64,000 nt of DNA, taken from Xanthostigma xanthostigma (taxonomy: Eukaryota > Arthropoda > Insecta > Raphidioptera > Raphidiidae). Below are positions 32,025 through 43,839 of this stretch, piece by piece. Position 1 is the first letter of the stretch. Each line of letters opens with the position of its first letter. The notes beneath the pieces were generated by a model that searched no databases, was not told the origin of the DNA, and was given only the letters and a program-made list of their open reading frames with translations. The position numbers were made by a program, and so were the translations under genes. The stretch is from positions 55,823,901 to 55,887,900 of the forward strand of contig OY754465.1 in assembly GCA_963575645.1 (NCBI GenBank). The letters are read 5' to 3'.

Positions 32025-32573
32025 TACGACGTATTATCCGTGGATACTACATCCGCTACATTATATCCGCGACTTTAAATCCGCATGCAAATATATCCGC
32101 GACAATATATCTGCATGCAATTATATCCGCAAAAACTACCGACATTCGCATACCCGTTTATCGTTCACCCTGGAATTATTTTTTTAAAAACTCCACATTT
32201 GCCCCTTCCCGTTTCACTACGAGACAATTCGCATACCCGTTTATCGTTCACCCCGGAATTGTCTTTTTAAAAAATCCACATTTGGCCCTTCCCGTTTCAC
32301 TGCGAGAAATTCGCATACCCCTTTATCGTTCACCCCAGAATTACAATTCGCATACCCCTTTATCGTTCACCCCGGAATTGTTTTTTTAAAAACTCTACAT
32401 TTGCCCCTTCCCGTTTCACTGCGAGACAATTCGCATACCCCGAATTTACATTTCGCATACCCGTTTATCGTTCACCCCGGTTTATTCGGATATATTGTCG
32501 CAGATATATTTGCAGGCAGATATACTATCGCGGATATACTGTCGCGGATCTAATGTCCGCGGATCTTATGACG
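32025..32573. mobile_element. element with TATCCGCG subterminal repeats
   Basis: The left end (ACGACGTATTATCCGTGGA) and the inverted right end (ACACGTCATAAGATCCGCGG) align with mismatches. For about 100 bp inside each end the word ATATCCGC or its complement repeats every 15-20 bp. The centre, 32140-32480, is a 94-bp minisatellite. No coding capacity or clear target duplication. Not a family I recognise. Confidence 0.6.
32140..32480. repeat. 94-bp minisatellite array, inverted
   Basis: About 3.5 units with AATTCGCATACCC, GTTTATCGTTCACCC, GGAATT and CCCTTCCCGTTTCACTGCGA. Some units are truncated. The open frames it creates are by-products of its regular length. Confidence 0.85.
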
Positions 32574-32579
32574 TGTTAC

Positions 32580-33160
32580 TAATTTTTTACAAAGTTCTAA
32601 ATTGGGCCGTAGAGACCTATGAAGAACTAACCCAAATGTCTACGGATTATGCACACGATAGAGGAAATAGTAATATTCAACGTTTTCACGAAACATTTCT
32701 TTAGTTTTTTCTTTATACCAGTAGTGTGTAGTGTAAAATACACAGTCTCTTTTTCCATTCTGAAGTTTGGAACCTAAAATCGTCCGCACAACACTGACAG
32801 TGCCGTGGGGAACAAATACATACACGTTCAGCGTGCACTGTCTGACAGTTCAACTTTCTGACCTTTGAATACATTAAACTCAACTAAATGTATTATTAAC
32901 ATAAACAATAATGTTAAACTAGAAACTTGAAACATATTTCCTCGTATTATCTCCTTGCATTGAATAGTAAAGTGCATAGAAGCTTTGGCTAGCTGTCACA
33001 AGAAACTGAACGCTATAAACCACTCTAGAGAAATAAAATCCAATGGAAATTGAACCGCATATTTTACAGTGTTCTATTTGGAAACACCTTACAAATTCAT
33101 ATATACGCGCGGACTGTTTCCGTGCGAAACTAGAAAATTTAAAACTATTTATCTACACTA
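32580..33160. other. no recognisable gene
   Basis: No repeat shared within the window and no domain in the short frames. Confidence 0.4.
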
Positions 33161-33162
33161 GT

Positions 33163-33660
33163 GTGACCTGTGCGAATTACTCGCACTAAATAAGTATAAT
33201 AATTATCACTTTACAAAATTATTTTTTAAACATGATTGCAGGTATTCAATTCGTTTCTAATTTTGCACACTGCTTATAAAGTTCTTATTTTTGTTGTATT
33301 ACAAAATGAAGGTCAGATGACAGATCGAAGAAATATCTTACTAAAATTGTCATATAGAGGCGCAAGTAGCAAAAGCGTTGAGCTAAGCCGTCAGATGGCA
33401 TCATGCAACATTGCTGTGACGTTGTTCAGCGTTGCTCGCTGTTTCAAAATTAAAGCCGTCAGATGGCAGACGTTGTTCAGCGTTGCTGTATTTTAATAAA
33501 TTTACAAAAACAAAAGCAATAATAAATTTTTTAGTTGTCGATGCCAGTAGAGCAAGCAATTATCTGTAAAATAATATATAATTTACGTGGAGAAATTGTG
33601 TGGTTTTTTCTAAAAAGGGAGGCAAACATCTTAACCTTAGCGTATTAATATATATGATAT
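33163..33660 (+). repeat. dispersed repeat family W, copy 2
   Basis: Inverse of 21860-22440, with the same internal duplication of GCCGTCAGATGGCA (33388 and 33453). No termini defined. Confidence 0.75.
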
Positions 33661-33867
33661 TTAAAACACAAGCCCTATTTCTCTAGCCAATCCGCCAGCA
33701 ATCCCTAAGCAACAATTTTCTTTTAAACTGAAGACTAGTCCGCAGATGTATTATCACTATTTTTTTTTTGTGAAATTTTATTAAAAGGGGTGATTTCAAG
33801 CGATAATAGTAACAAAGACAAGGGGGAAGCGGGGTGAAAAGGAACGTAAACAGAGTATATGTCTGTA

Positions 33868-33900
33868 CTCTTGAAGATGGACTGATTGTCCGAAACGATC
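33868..33900 (+). other. TGAAGA-hairpin-CGAAAC motif
   Basis: TTGAAGA, then GGAC/GTCC closing a 5-nt loop, then CGAAACGATCG. The arrangement parallels that at 19958-19985 and is common at ends of Penelope-like elements. The first core base is T instead of C, so a hammerhead would not be expected to cleave. Confidence 0.35.
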
Positions 33901-33997
33901 GTCGAGAGAAAGAAAATATTTTCTAGAATTTTCAAGTGTGTTTTTTTATTATTTGTAATTACCTATATATTCGGGTTACGATTTGGAAATAAAAAAA

Positions 33998-34573
33998 TTG
34001 GTTGTCTGTAAAGTCGGTTTACGGACGATAGTTTTACGTGATAACGTATTCCGTAATACATAACCTAAATTTATATAATAATTATAATAATTCGAATCTA
34101 TGATATTGCATCTTTCGCTTCAAATTTAGGTTAATTTTATTTATTTAAATTACTCACCATATAATATAATTGTTTTTTTTAACTTTCTTTCTTTCGTATT
34201 TATTTTAAGTCTCAAAGAATAATTGTCATAATATTTTGAAAACAATTGTTTCACTGTTTATATAAAATTCCAAAACCTACTTACAATATTTAAGTATTTT
34301 CATACGTCAAAAAATTGATTTTTATAATGATAAAATTTGTAAGAAAACGATTTTTTCGAGAGATGAGACCTAGCTAAAACGATTTTTTGCCCCCCAAAAT
34401 CCCTTTTCAGTAAATTTCATCCAAATCGTTAGGGCAGTTTTCGAGAAAAGCACGCACAGGGTCAGGCGGAACGTTACGACCGTTAGGAACGTTACACTTT
34501 TTCGAACATGCAGCCGGTGTTTTATCAATTTATAAGATTGGTGATTCATCAATTTATAAGACGTTATCACGTC
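33998..34573 (-). mobile_element. HINE-like element, complete copy E
   Basis: On the minus strand GACGTGATAACGTC follows TTTTT and CAGACAACCAA precedes a T run. It is a near full-length match to copy A at 7728-8297, including GGGATTTTGGGGGGCAAAA. The foldable 3' segment is intact. Confidence 0.75.
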
Positions 34574-34599
34574 AAAAAGTTGCATATAATATGAAATCC

Positions 34600-35018
34600 C
34601 GTTATGAACTTTATGTGACACCAAAATATCCACAAATTGCGGACAGAATTATTCCAAATTATTTTTAATGTGCAAACCTACTCTAAAAAATCGTATATCT
34701 ACTGTATGACCGGCGGACAGGGGGTGGAATCGCTTGTAACAGCTAGAATTTTACAAAACCATAGACGGAGAAGGTGCTCCCCGCATATAGTGATTGAAAT
34801 TACACGAGTTTCCTGTCTCTATAGCAAATCTCGTCAACTAAAATTTCGGTCAATTATTCATATGTCGTAAAGCCACTGAAGCACTTCGCTAGAATCAACA
34901 TACCTAACTGACGTAGCTGAATATTGTATAAGAAACACTTCAAGTTAAAATTCAAATATGTCTCGGTTACTGGACTGTCACAATGTGACAGGAGTGTTTC
35001 GTATAACTTAAAACATAT
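34600..35018. other. no recognisable gene
   Basis: Contains a few short open frames without motifs. Confidence 0.4.
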
Positions 35019-35021
35019 TAC

Positions 35022-35390
35022 CGAGCGGAATGGCGTAGTGATGAGAGCACTAGACTCGCATTCGAGAGATACCGGTTTCGGATCCTCTCGCCGAGAAACG
35101 GTACTTCCTGTACCGGTTTTCTATGGGTTCCCTCAATAATTCCAGATAAATATCGAGATCGTTCCATATTCAAGGCCACGGCCGATTAACTGTCGAACCC
35201 TTGTGCTAAAAATTTGCCTACCTTATTCTAATGTCCTAAAATTCCTTCATTCGCCCATTGCTATTAATTAAGTTGAAGTTTAAAAATGTAGCAAAATAAC
35301 GGGATGTGTGATAGATGGAAAATAGTAATGGTGCGAATGGCATCTGTTATGACTTAAAGTCAAGAAACGGACGTTAAACGCATTATTATT
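35022..35390 (+). mobile_element. tRNA-derived SINE, copy 1
   Basis: Head with GAGAGCACTAGACTCGCAT (box A and anticodon arm region) and a mutated box B (GGTTTCGGATCC). The body (AATAATTCCAGATAAATATC, GATGGAAAATAGTAATGGTG) and the ATT-repeat tail are the same as in 38346-38758. Box B damage means this copy is probably not transcribable. Confidence 0.8.
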
Positions 35391-35394
35391 ATTT

Positions 35395-36320
35395 TATAAC
35401 TCAGCACATATTAGTCACAAATCGTTTGTTTGTCTTCATGCCGCTTTCTCCAAATAAGGGACCCTATACATATACTTTTGGTCGTTCAGAGGCTTTCAGA
35501 CAGTGATTTTAACACTGATTAAAAAACCGTGTCCCAATATTCGGAATGTAACCTCGTCAAATTAGGTTATCAATACCGCGCAATATAAAAAAGGATGCGT
35601 ATAACTCTCGCTCGTTAGAAGTGAAACTTCTTAGTGTCTGACATTTGTTGACGATTTTTATATTTCAGGATTAGAAAATGGTTACGTGGATTTTGTTACC
35701 GTTGCTAGAAAAAATTCTAGATACACACATTGCGCAAGCGTGAAGAGTGCATATGACGCTTTGAAAGAGAGAGTGGAAACGATTCTCTCACTCTTGCCTC
35801 TTAACTGCTGGTTGAAGTCTGATTTAGACCAATTTACTAATAGTACAATTTCGTGACAAAATCCGTTACATAGGGAAATCAATTTCGTAGGAAAACGAGT
35901 TTACCCCCGTTTTTAAAGAAGTATTCACATAGTAACTGAATATAGGTACCGAACAGTGCAGTTAAATGCTACATTTTCCTATTCTGAATGTGATGTCTCA
36001 ATCATGACATTCAGCATTCAATAAAAATATGAAAACAATACATTGTTACAAAATAGTCACATTCATGAGATGATCGAACGGTACGTTTACCATTGTCTTG
36101 AATGTATATGAACCGTTACGCCATGTAACACAAATACAAGGTGTCACAAAAACATATTACTGAAAATATTACTTGAGTTTTCTTCCACATATTAAAATAA
36201 CCTTAAGAAAATTTTATATGAATTTATAGAGAAAAAAAAATGGATTTCGAAAATGTAACAAGTATCATATGTTGCCATTAGAAAAAATCCAGCCAATTGG
36301 GTGAGAGAACAATTTAATTT
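35395..36320. other. no recognisable gene
   Basis: AT-rich, no domain or terminal structure seen. Confidence 0.4.
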
Positions 36321-37010
36321 TAATTGTTTAAATTTTTATACATTTTAAACCGTCATAACTTGTAAACTAATCGAGATACGAATTTGCCTAATCGATTCAG
36401 CGTACTTTTTTCTATAAGACACTAACAATTTTCTCGGTTTTCTTAAAAACAGAAAAAGTAAGAAAGGGGGACCCTTCTTACAAAATTGAAAATGTTCACT
36501 CTGTTTCGTTTGATATTGTGCATACCTATAGAAAAAGTCACTCTGAATCGATTCCGGCCATCCGCAAACCTGTAACTTTTAGTTTCGGAGATATAATCAA
36601 TTTAAACTGTTTAAATTTTTATACATTTTAAACCGCCATAGCGTCTAAACTAATCAAGATACGAATTTACGCTTAGGCCCAATTGATTCAGCGTACTTTT
36701 TTCTATAAGACTCGTTAATATTAAGCATATCTGAGACATTTACATATTTTTCCAAATATCGCTAGTCTTTCATGTTTACATGCGTTTTGCAAATCTACGA
36801 CTTTTTAAGACACTAAGCGATTTTTGGCTTGTTTTATATTAATCGACCTTACAGAAAAAGTCATTCTGAATCGATTCCGACCATCCGCAACCTTGCGTAT
36901 GTATCACTTTTAGTTTCAGGATATGACCATTTGATTATATTTGAGAAAAACTTAACAACGCCATAACTTCTAAACGACTAATGATAGGAAGGTGGGAGTT
37001 GTCGGAATCG
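36320..37010. repeat. repeated module, period about 283 bp
   Basis: GTTTAAATTTTTATACATTT followed by AAACCGYCATA recurs at 36328 and 36611, each followed by GATTCAGCGTACTTTTTTC. GAATCGATTCCGRCCATCCG recurs at 36543 and 36869; both motifs appear again at 37850-37930. No coding frame. Related words occur at 30150-30330. Confidence 0.6.
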
Positions 37011-37023
37011 ATTCAGTGCGATT

Positions 37024-37690
37024 TTTACCATTCCAACCCACACGTGGGGAATGGTACTAGTTTAGGTCAAAAATCACTTTTCAAAAATTTTACAATATCT
37101 TTTCGTTTTGAGGTCCCCTGAATCCAAAAAACATATTTTTGGAAAATCTCTGTGCGTCTGTTAGTCTGTTTGTCTGTGAACACGATACAGGTCAAACGGA
37201 TGAACGGATCGAAACCAAATTTTGGGACGATGTTTGGTATGCAAATATGAAGAGCCCTATTGTTTTTGGGGAAAATCGGCGCATGCGCATAAGAGATATT
37301 TGCTATAACGGTGTTTTTTATATAATAATGGTATACTTTTCATAACGGCTTATTATTTTATTTATTTTTTCAAGAAAGTTTTGTTAAATTTTTTTTTTCT
37401 AAAATTTATAGTTTCGGATATATTCTGAAAATAAAAAAAATAAGCCGCGCTCTTTTGTTTTATGGATCTGTCAGAAATAAACAAGTTCGGCATGTTTTGA
37501 TTAATATTTACATGACGTGGAACATATTATTATGTAGGTAACCATGGCAACGATTAGCAAATATCATATTGAATACTAGCCATTACCCGCGTCACCTCAC
37601 GCGATATCAGAAATTTTATTTTTCTTTATTATAATCAAATGTTTACATTTTTGAAGTTGGAATGGTCCCGTCGCCCAATTGGCTGAAATT
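37024..37690 (+). repeat. family X repeat, full copy
   Basis: Starts TTTTTACCATTCCAACCCAC and runs to TCCCGTCGCCCAATTGGCTG. Copies at 52321-52965 and, inverted, 43840-44840. The palindromic GGCGCATGCGC lies in every copy. No transposase; class unknown. Confidence 0.75.
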
Positions 37691-37729
37691 TTTCTATAAG
37701 AATAAGTTGTAAGTCGTATGCAAACAATA

Positions 37730-38100
37730 TCTAGCAGACTTCTCGATTCATTTTAAAACAGAAAAAAATTGAAAAATTCTTGCAAAAAAGTTCGCTCTGC
37801 GTCGTTTGATATTGTGCATACTTATAGAAAAAGTCACTCTGAATCGATTCCGACCATCCGCAAACATGTAACTCTTTTAGTTTCGGGGATATAGTCAACT
37901 TAATCTGTTTTATATATTTTAAACCATCATAGCGTCATAACGTCTAAAATAATATTGTAATGTCATATGCAAAATTTCAGCTCAATCGGATAACGGGAAG
38001 TGGGTCAAATTTAACTTGCAAGATTTTATTTCAGACAAAAAGACACCGAAACAAGTGCAACTAAATAAAAGCCTGTAAAAAGAACGTCCGTATAAACAGT
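37730..38100. repeat. repeat module and LINE-like tail
   Basis: First half repeats the 36.3-37.0 kb module. Second half (TCAGCTCAATCGGATAACG to CTAAATAAAAGCCTG) matches 14490-14590. Confidence 0.5.
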
Positions 38101-38345
38101 GGCTTATGATATTATGACGAGAAAATGAAAATAGTCATTGGCTTTATTGTGCTGGCAGCGTTTATATACAAAGCCATTATTAGCCTACCCCAGTGACATT
38201 TGCAGCGCAGCTATTGTCCGTTGTACGCGCGCGTGCTCTAATTGGTGAAACATTATTATCGTTAGTTGCAGTTGTATAACCCGTGCGGATAATGTCATCC
38301 CACTTCTGCAACATATTACATGCGTCACTCTCGAGTACGTAACTA

Positions 38346-38758
38346 ACCGAGCGGAGTGGGGCACTGGTGAGAGCACTAGTCTCGCATGCGGGAGGTACCG
38401 GGTTCGCATCCCGGCGGGTGCCGATGTGGCTGTTGACTTTTTTCTGCTGACTCTCGCCGAGAAACGACAATTCTTGTACCGGCCATATTGTTGAGGTTTT
38501 CCATGGTTTCCTTCAATAATTCCAGATAAATATCGAGATGGTTCTTTACTCAAGACCATGGCCGAGTACCTAAGCTTAAAATTTGCCTACCTTATCCTAA
38601 CGTTCTAAAATTTCTTCATTCGCCCAATGCTATTAAGTCGAAGTTTAACTATGTAGAAATTAACGGGAACTGTGATAGATGGAAAATAGTAATGGTGCGA
38701 ATGACGTCTGTTATGACATAAAGTCGAGAAAAGGACATTAAACGCATTATTATTATTA
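38346..38758 (+). mobile_element. tRNA-derived SINE, copy 2 (better preserved)
   Basis: Head: GGTGAGAGCACTAGTCTCGC, then CCGGGTTCGCATCCCGG, a good box B with paired T stem. The anticodon arm resembles tRNA-Ala. A 300-bp body and an (ATT)n tail follow. The HINE-like element F starts just after the tail. Confidence 0.85.
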
Positions 38759-39136
38759 TTGTTTGCCACTGAATAAAAAATTGGTTGTCTGTAAAGTCGG
38801 TTTACGGACGATAGTTTTACGTTCCGCTCGAATATCATATTTAATAATACATAACCTAAATTTTAGTAGCTGTCAAACTATATTTTTACCGACTAATAAT
38901 TTGATCAACCAAAGCAAAATACATATTTTTAAGCAATTATAAGAGACATTTAAAAGAATGTATATATATTACATATTTGTTAACAAACCGTATAATTTAT
39001 CTGGCCATCTGTCAGATGTAGCTTTCGCTGGAACAGCCGAAAAAAATGTTGAACGCACACTACTCTCTGACGTCACGTGAGAAGAGAGAGACTATCGCTT
39101 ATATCGCGCTCTCGCTTGCGGAACTTTACTCTTTTT

Positions 39137-39930
39137 AGGCGCGAATAGCGTAAGCTAAAGCGCCTATATGTACTCGCTTTGTCTGTGAATCTGTGAATCT
39201 GTGTGTCACGTTTTTTTGTGTCACGCGTACAGCCCAAACGCCTTAACCGATTTTAAAAAACTTTTTTTTGTTCGATTCGTCTCCGCGTAACTTAGCTCGT
39301 AACGTCGGCCGATTTTTGAATTTTGACCCCAGAGGGGAGCAATAAGGAAAAAACGAAGTTTTTCGCTTATAACTCGCTCAATTTAAATCAGATCGGTTCG
39401 AAACCTGTCTTAAACGAAAGAGGAGAAAATTTTACATAAGAATCGTACAACAGAAAATGCCCAAACAGTTTTTTTATACACATTTATATAGAAATAAATT
39501 CAATTTGATATAACCGATGGAAAACATCTTTCGGTTATCTCTCTCTGTTGCATGGCTTAACATGGCAATTTCAAAATTGCGTATGTTCTGTCTTAAAATA
39601 AAATTGGTCGATAATATTATTTATTACAATAATGAAATAAAAAGGTAGCATTTGTTCAAAAACGGATGCCGTTTCAATATTTGTAAAATGCAACGCCTTC
39701 TGAGTTAACAATTTGAATAACTAATTATCAGAACATAATACTTTGACAGATGCAAACGTCACTTTTGACATTTCTTACCATTCCGACACCAAGGATGAGC
39801 GGATTGAAACCAAATTTTGGGAGGATGTTTGATATGCAAATATGAATTGGCCGCCTATTGTTTTTGGGGAACATCGGCGCATGCGTAAAAGAATATATCT
39901 CTTATAATGTTGTTTTATATAATAATAATA
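39137..39930. repeat. repeat R1, copy 2
   Basis: AGGCGCGAATAGCGTAAG and the CTGTGAAT run as at 8538. It matches that copy through to the GGCGCATGCGT segment at 39880. No coding sequence. Confidence 0.7.
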
Positions 39931-40164
39931 GGGGAATTATAAAACGGTTGAATAAAAAAAAACTTGGTGACTGATGATGAAATCCTGTTTTAATAACTTG
40001 AGATATTAAAATAATATTTGGGTGACTAAATTAATAAGTGAGCGACTAAATTACTAAGTGAGCGACTAGAATGCCTTCGATAATTTTGAAGCAGATATCT
40101 TCAACCGATTGAGATGAAAATTTGTATACACGTTTAGTTTGGATGACAATGCATGGTTAGCTGT
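39931..40164. repeat. head of 120-bp array 2
   Basis: GGGGAATTATAAAACGG to GGTTAGCTGTGTGACGTC. TTACTAAGTGAGCGACTA is duplicated in tandem with one change. Same head as 26343 and, in part, 9849. Confidence 0.75.
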
Positions 40165-41180
40165 GTGACGTCACTCTAAATCCAATATGGCGGACTTCTA
40201 TATATGGTGGACTAATTTTATTATGCTTTCCTACAATATGGGTATCAAATGAAAGGGCTTGCTGAGAATAACTCGAAAAATAAAGTGACGTCACTCAAAA
40301 ACCAATATGGCGGACTTCTAAAGATGGCGGACTAAGTTTTTTATGCTTTCCTACAATATGGGTATCAAATGAAAGGGCTTGCTGAAAATAACTCGAAAAA
40401 TAAAGTGACGTCACTCTAAATCCAATATGGCGGACTTCTAAAGATGGCGGACTAATTTTATTATGCTTTCCTACAATATGGGTATCAAATGAAAGGGCTT
40501 GCTGAGAATAGCTCGAAAAATAAAGTGACGTCACTCTTAATCCAATATGGCGGACTTCTAAAGATGGAGGACTAAGTTTATTATGCTTTCCTACAATATG
40601 GGTATCAAATGAAAGGGCTTGCTGAAAAAAACTCAAAAAAGAAAGTGACGTCACTCTAAATCCAATATGGCGGACGTCTAAAGATGGCGGACTAATTTTA
40701 TTATGCTTTCCTGCAATATGGGTATCAAATGAAAGGGCTTGCTGAGAATAACTCGAAAAATAAAGTGACGTCACTCTAAAACCAATATGGCGGACTTCTA
40801 AAGATGGCGGACTAATTTTATTATGCTTTCCTACAATATGGGTATCAAATGAAAGGGCCTGCTGAGAATAGCTCGAAAAATAAAGTGACGTCACTCTAAA
40901 TCCAATATGGCGGACGTCTAAAGATGGCGGACTAATTTTATTATGCTTTCTTACAATATAGGTATCAAATGAAAGGGCGTGCTGAGAATAACTCGAAAAA
41001 TAAAGTGACGTAACTCTAAAACAAATATGGCGAAGTTCTAAAGATGGCGGACTAAGTTTTTTATGCTTTCCTACAATATGGGTATCAAATGAAAGGGCTT
41101 GCTGAGAATAACTCGAAAAATAAAGTGACGTCACTTTTAATTCAATATGGCGGACTTCTAAAGAAGGCGGACTAAGCTTT
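40165..41180. repeat. 120-bp tandem array 2
   Basis: About 8.4 units of 120 bp, each with TGACGTCACT (one has TAACTC), CCAATATGGCGGAC and CTAAAGATGGCGGAC. Period is constant and substitutions are scattered. The minus-strand 279-codon frame is a by-product of the 40-codon period. Confidence 0.9.
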
Positions 41181-41187
41181 TTTTAAT

Positions 41188-41470
41188 AAAGGGGTATGCG
41201 AATTGTCACGCAGTGAAACACGATGGGGCAGAGGTGGAGGTTTTTAAAAAAATAATTCCGGGTGAACGATAAACGGGTATGCGAATTGTAATTCCGGGGT
41301 GAACGATAAAGGGGTATGAGAATTGTCTCGCAGTGAAACGGGAAGGGGCAAATGTGAAGTTTTTAAAAAAACAATTCCGGGGTGAACGATAAACGGGTAT
41401 GCGAATTGTCTCGCAGTGAAACGGGAAGGGGCAAATGTGGAGTTTTTAAAAAAACAATTCCGGGCTGATC
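41188..41470. repeat. 94-bp minisatellite array
   Basis: About three units with GGGGTATGCGAATTG, CGCAGTGAAACGGGAAGGGG and CCGGGGTGAACGATAAACGG, directly after the 120-bp array. Same unit as 26555 and 32140. Confidence 0.85.
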
Positions 41471-41629
41471 GATAAATATACACCGATTTTCAAACAAAAC
41501 ACCGGGGTATATGATGTAAAATTTCGCGCCTTGTAATTCTTGAATTACTTGGGCATATACTCCCACTGGTTCATGCGTGCAGCCGGTGTTTCATCAATTT
41601 ATAAGACGTTATCACGTCAAAATAAAATC

Positions 41630-42550
41630 TTATGACTTCGCGTCACCGACATGCTAATGTTAACAGTATATCTGTAGCTATAATATCTGTGTTATTTTTT
41701 AATATCAGTGTAACAATAAAGTTGTTTTAGCAATTGTCGCCATCTGTTTATTGAAGTGAAAACTTATATAGGCACGTTAGGCGACTTTAGGATGGGTATA
41801 ATCTTCTGAATAACATAAACAAAGCATGTAATTTCCAATATTCGTATCAATATTTGCGTTTAAAAATTTGAAATTATTTATTCTTTAAGTTTTCACTTTT
41901 GTCGGCAGGCCTCAATGACTCTATTTTTTTTTTTGTACTTTCCGTGATATCTTCGCCAGTTGTGAAATTTTCCGACGCCATTTTGTTCAGAATTGATCGC
42001 ATAAAGATTTTCTTAAAATCGATTCAGTCGATTCTTATCAATTAATATCCACACTTCAACAAACTCAGCAGTTTTTGGTTCTATTTAAAATAAAGCGAAT
42101 GAAGCCGCCAGTAAAGGCATAGTATTTTATAAAATTTAAAATGATCAATTCTGTGTTAGAACAGCTATAGCATGTTACGATTATTTTGTAGGTGTTTTAC
42201 TGTGCTATGGTTTTAATTAACAGGCATTACTTTCAATAAACATTTTTAATTAAAGTTGCATTCGAATTCAATATATTTTTGTAGACTAAAAATATTACAA
42301 AAACGAATAACTTTTTTTTATTAACCCTTAAATTCATATTGTAGAATGCAGCCTACACAATATTCTAATGGCTGAATATCATGCGCCTTTGCCTTAAAAA
42401 AAATACTATAGTGTAGGCTCCATAGTACAGAGACAAAATGGAGAATTAAACGGACTGAAACTTCAAAATATTTTGTTAATAATTTTTCCAGTAATCCCCA
42501 TACCCTGAGACATACATACATATTTTTTTAAATATAAATAATCATGCATT
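41630..42550. other. no recognisable gene
   Basis: AT-rich with no motif; short frames only. Confidence 0.4.
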
Positions 42551-42554
42551 TATA

Positions 42555-42981
42555 GTCAGAGTGCCCGTCGGCAAAAATTTTATTGATACATACTCTCCTC
42601 CCCAAACTTTGTATATGGCTTCATTAGGCCTAGTCTGACACCTATTTCCTCTATAACTTTTCTTGATTTTGGGGCGTTTTCCCTCTAAAGTTTCCGAAAG
42701 ATGTCGTTTTGACGACATGTAAAAATTTATAGATACTGTTTGTTTTTTTAATTGGATAGCTTAAAAACTTCAACCAAAACGCTAAAATAATGTTCTCTGA
42801 CAAATAACATGAACCATTTAAAATGTCTGACACCTCGAATATGTCGAACATATTCGAAGTGTCAGAAAATCAAGAAAAGTCATAGAGGAAATAGGTGTCA
42901 GCCTAGGCCTAATGAAGCCATATTATACAAAATTTGGGGAGAGTATGTATCAATAAAATTTTTGCCGACGGGCACTCTGAC
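42555..42981. mobile_element. mariner-type MITE, complete, TSD TA
   Basis: GTCAGAGTGCCCGTCGGC and GCCGACGGGCACTCTGAC are perfect inverted ends, flanked by TA on both sides. Inverted similarity extends about 130 bp (CTCCCCAAA, AGGCCTA, CTATTTCCTCTATAACTTTT). A second inner palindrome, ACCTCGAATATG/CATATTCGAAGT, marks the centre. The target TA and palindromic form fit Tc1/mariner. Copy 1 is at 821. Confidence 0.9.
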
Positions 42982-42984
42982 TAT

Positions 42985-43655
42985 TAAGTTAAATGTCCGT
43001 ATTTTTGTGTACGTATAAAACGACTTATATTTCGAATCGGAATAAGATTATTTTTAACTATTTAGTTCATTTTTATTAACAACTAATAAAAGCTTGTTTT
43101 AAAAAAATTTTTTCGTTTATTTATTTGAAGTACTTAGGTAAATAAAAATTAAACACCGTGTACCTACGTGCTAAAACATCCGTACACAGTTTGCATCTGG
43201 CGGTCACCGACTTACCTGTACAGAAGCGCACATATATATACGTAAGCAATATTAAGCATTATGCAATCGCATTCTGAGCATTGTACAACGTACCTACAAA
43301 ATAATGAGACATGCATTGCAATGTGCAGAACTCAGTGCGCTGTTGACAATAACAAAAGCCTGCAACATGAGAACACTACTTAATAAGTTGTTGGGTGTTC
43401 TTGAAGACACTACAACTTGATCTGCAATGTTTTATTGAAAGCACGAAAATACCAAGAATCACAACACTGTAAGTTGATGTCAAACTGAATTTAATACGGT
43501 TGTTGTTGGGCAATACGAAATATTTTTTTAACGACCAGTCAAACAATTATTTACCTATTAGTTTAATAGTTTCATTACGGAATAAGACCATACGTTTTCA
43601 ATATACAAGTTATCAAATTTGTAGTTATTTATTCCTGAATGCTGTATGCAATTTG
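42985..43655. other. no recognisable gene
   Basis: TACCTACGTG-type words common in Lepidoptera; no domain. Confidence 0.35.
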
Positions 43656-43659
43656 ATAT

Positions 43660-43816
43660 ATATGTTACCGGCCAAACCCGATTTCAGGACAAACTAGTTT
43701 GGCCTAGGCCAAACTAGTTCTACAAAGTAATTTGGCCTAGGCTGAACTAGCTTGTCCTAGTACGAATAGTAGGCCAAACTAGTTTGTCCTGAAATGGGGT
43801 TTGGCGGGTAACATAT
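43660..43816. repeat. nested palindrome around CTAGGCCAAACTAG
   Basis: Outer arms ATATGTTACCGGCCAAACCC and the inverted equivalent near 43797-43815 are about 46 bp with three or four mismatches. Inside, AACTAGTTTGGCCTAGGCCA is itself palindromic and the word occurs three more times. No coding sequence. Confidence 0.75.
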
Positions 43817-43839
43817 ACATATATTAAAAAAACTCCAGA

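Larger units (their letters stand above)
38781..41618 (-). mobile_element. HINE-like element F, 2.84 kb, with arrays
   Basis: On the minus strand it begins GACGTGATAACGTC (41618) after TTTT and ends CAGACAACCAA (38781) before TTTTTT. The first 50 and last 230 bp match copy D. Between them lie a 94-bp minisatellite, the 120-bp array, its head and an R1 segment whose hairpin end abuts a T run (39137). So the copy is either a long family member or a HINE with an R1-type element nested in it; the R1 junction favours nesting. No Rep/helicase frame. Confidence 0.65.

Noticed and set aside
32018..32389. 123-codon frame with repeated HTRLSFTPELFF-type peptides
   Set aside because: Produced by the 94-bp minisatellite; overlapping frames in other registers are equally open.
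40295..41134. 279-codon minus-strand open frame
   Set aside because: Same satellite unit as above; no signal peptide, domain or codon constraint visible.
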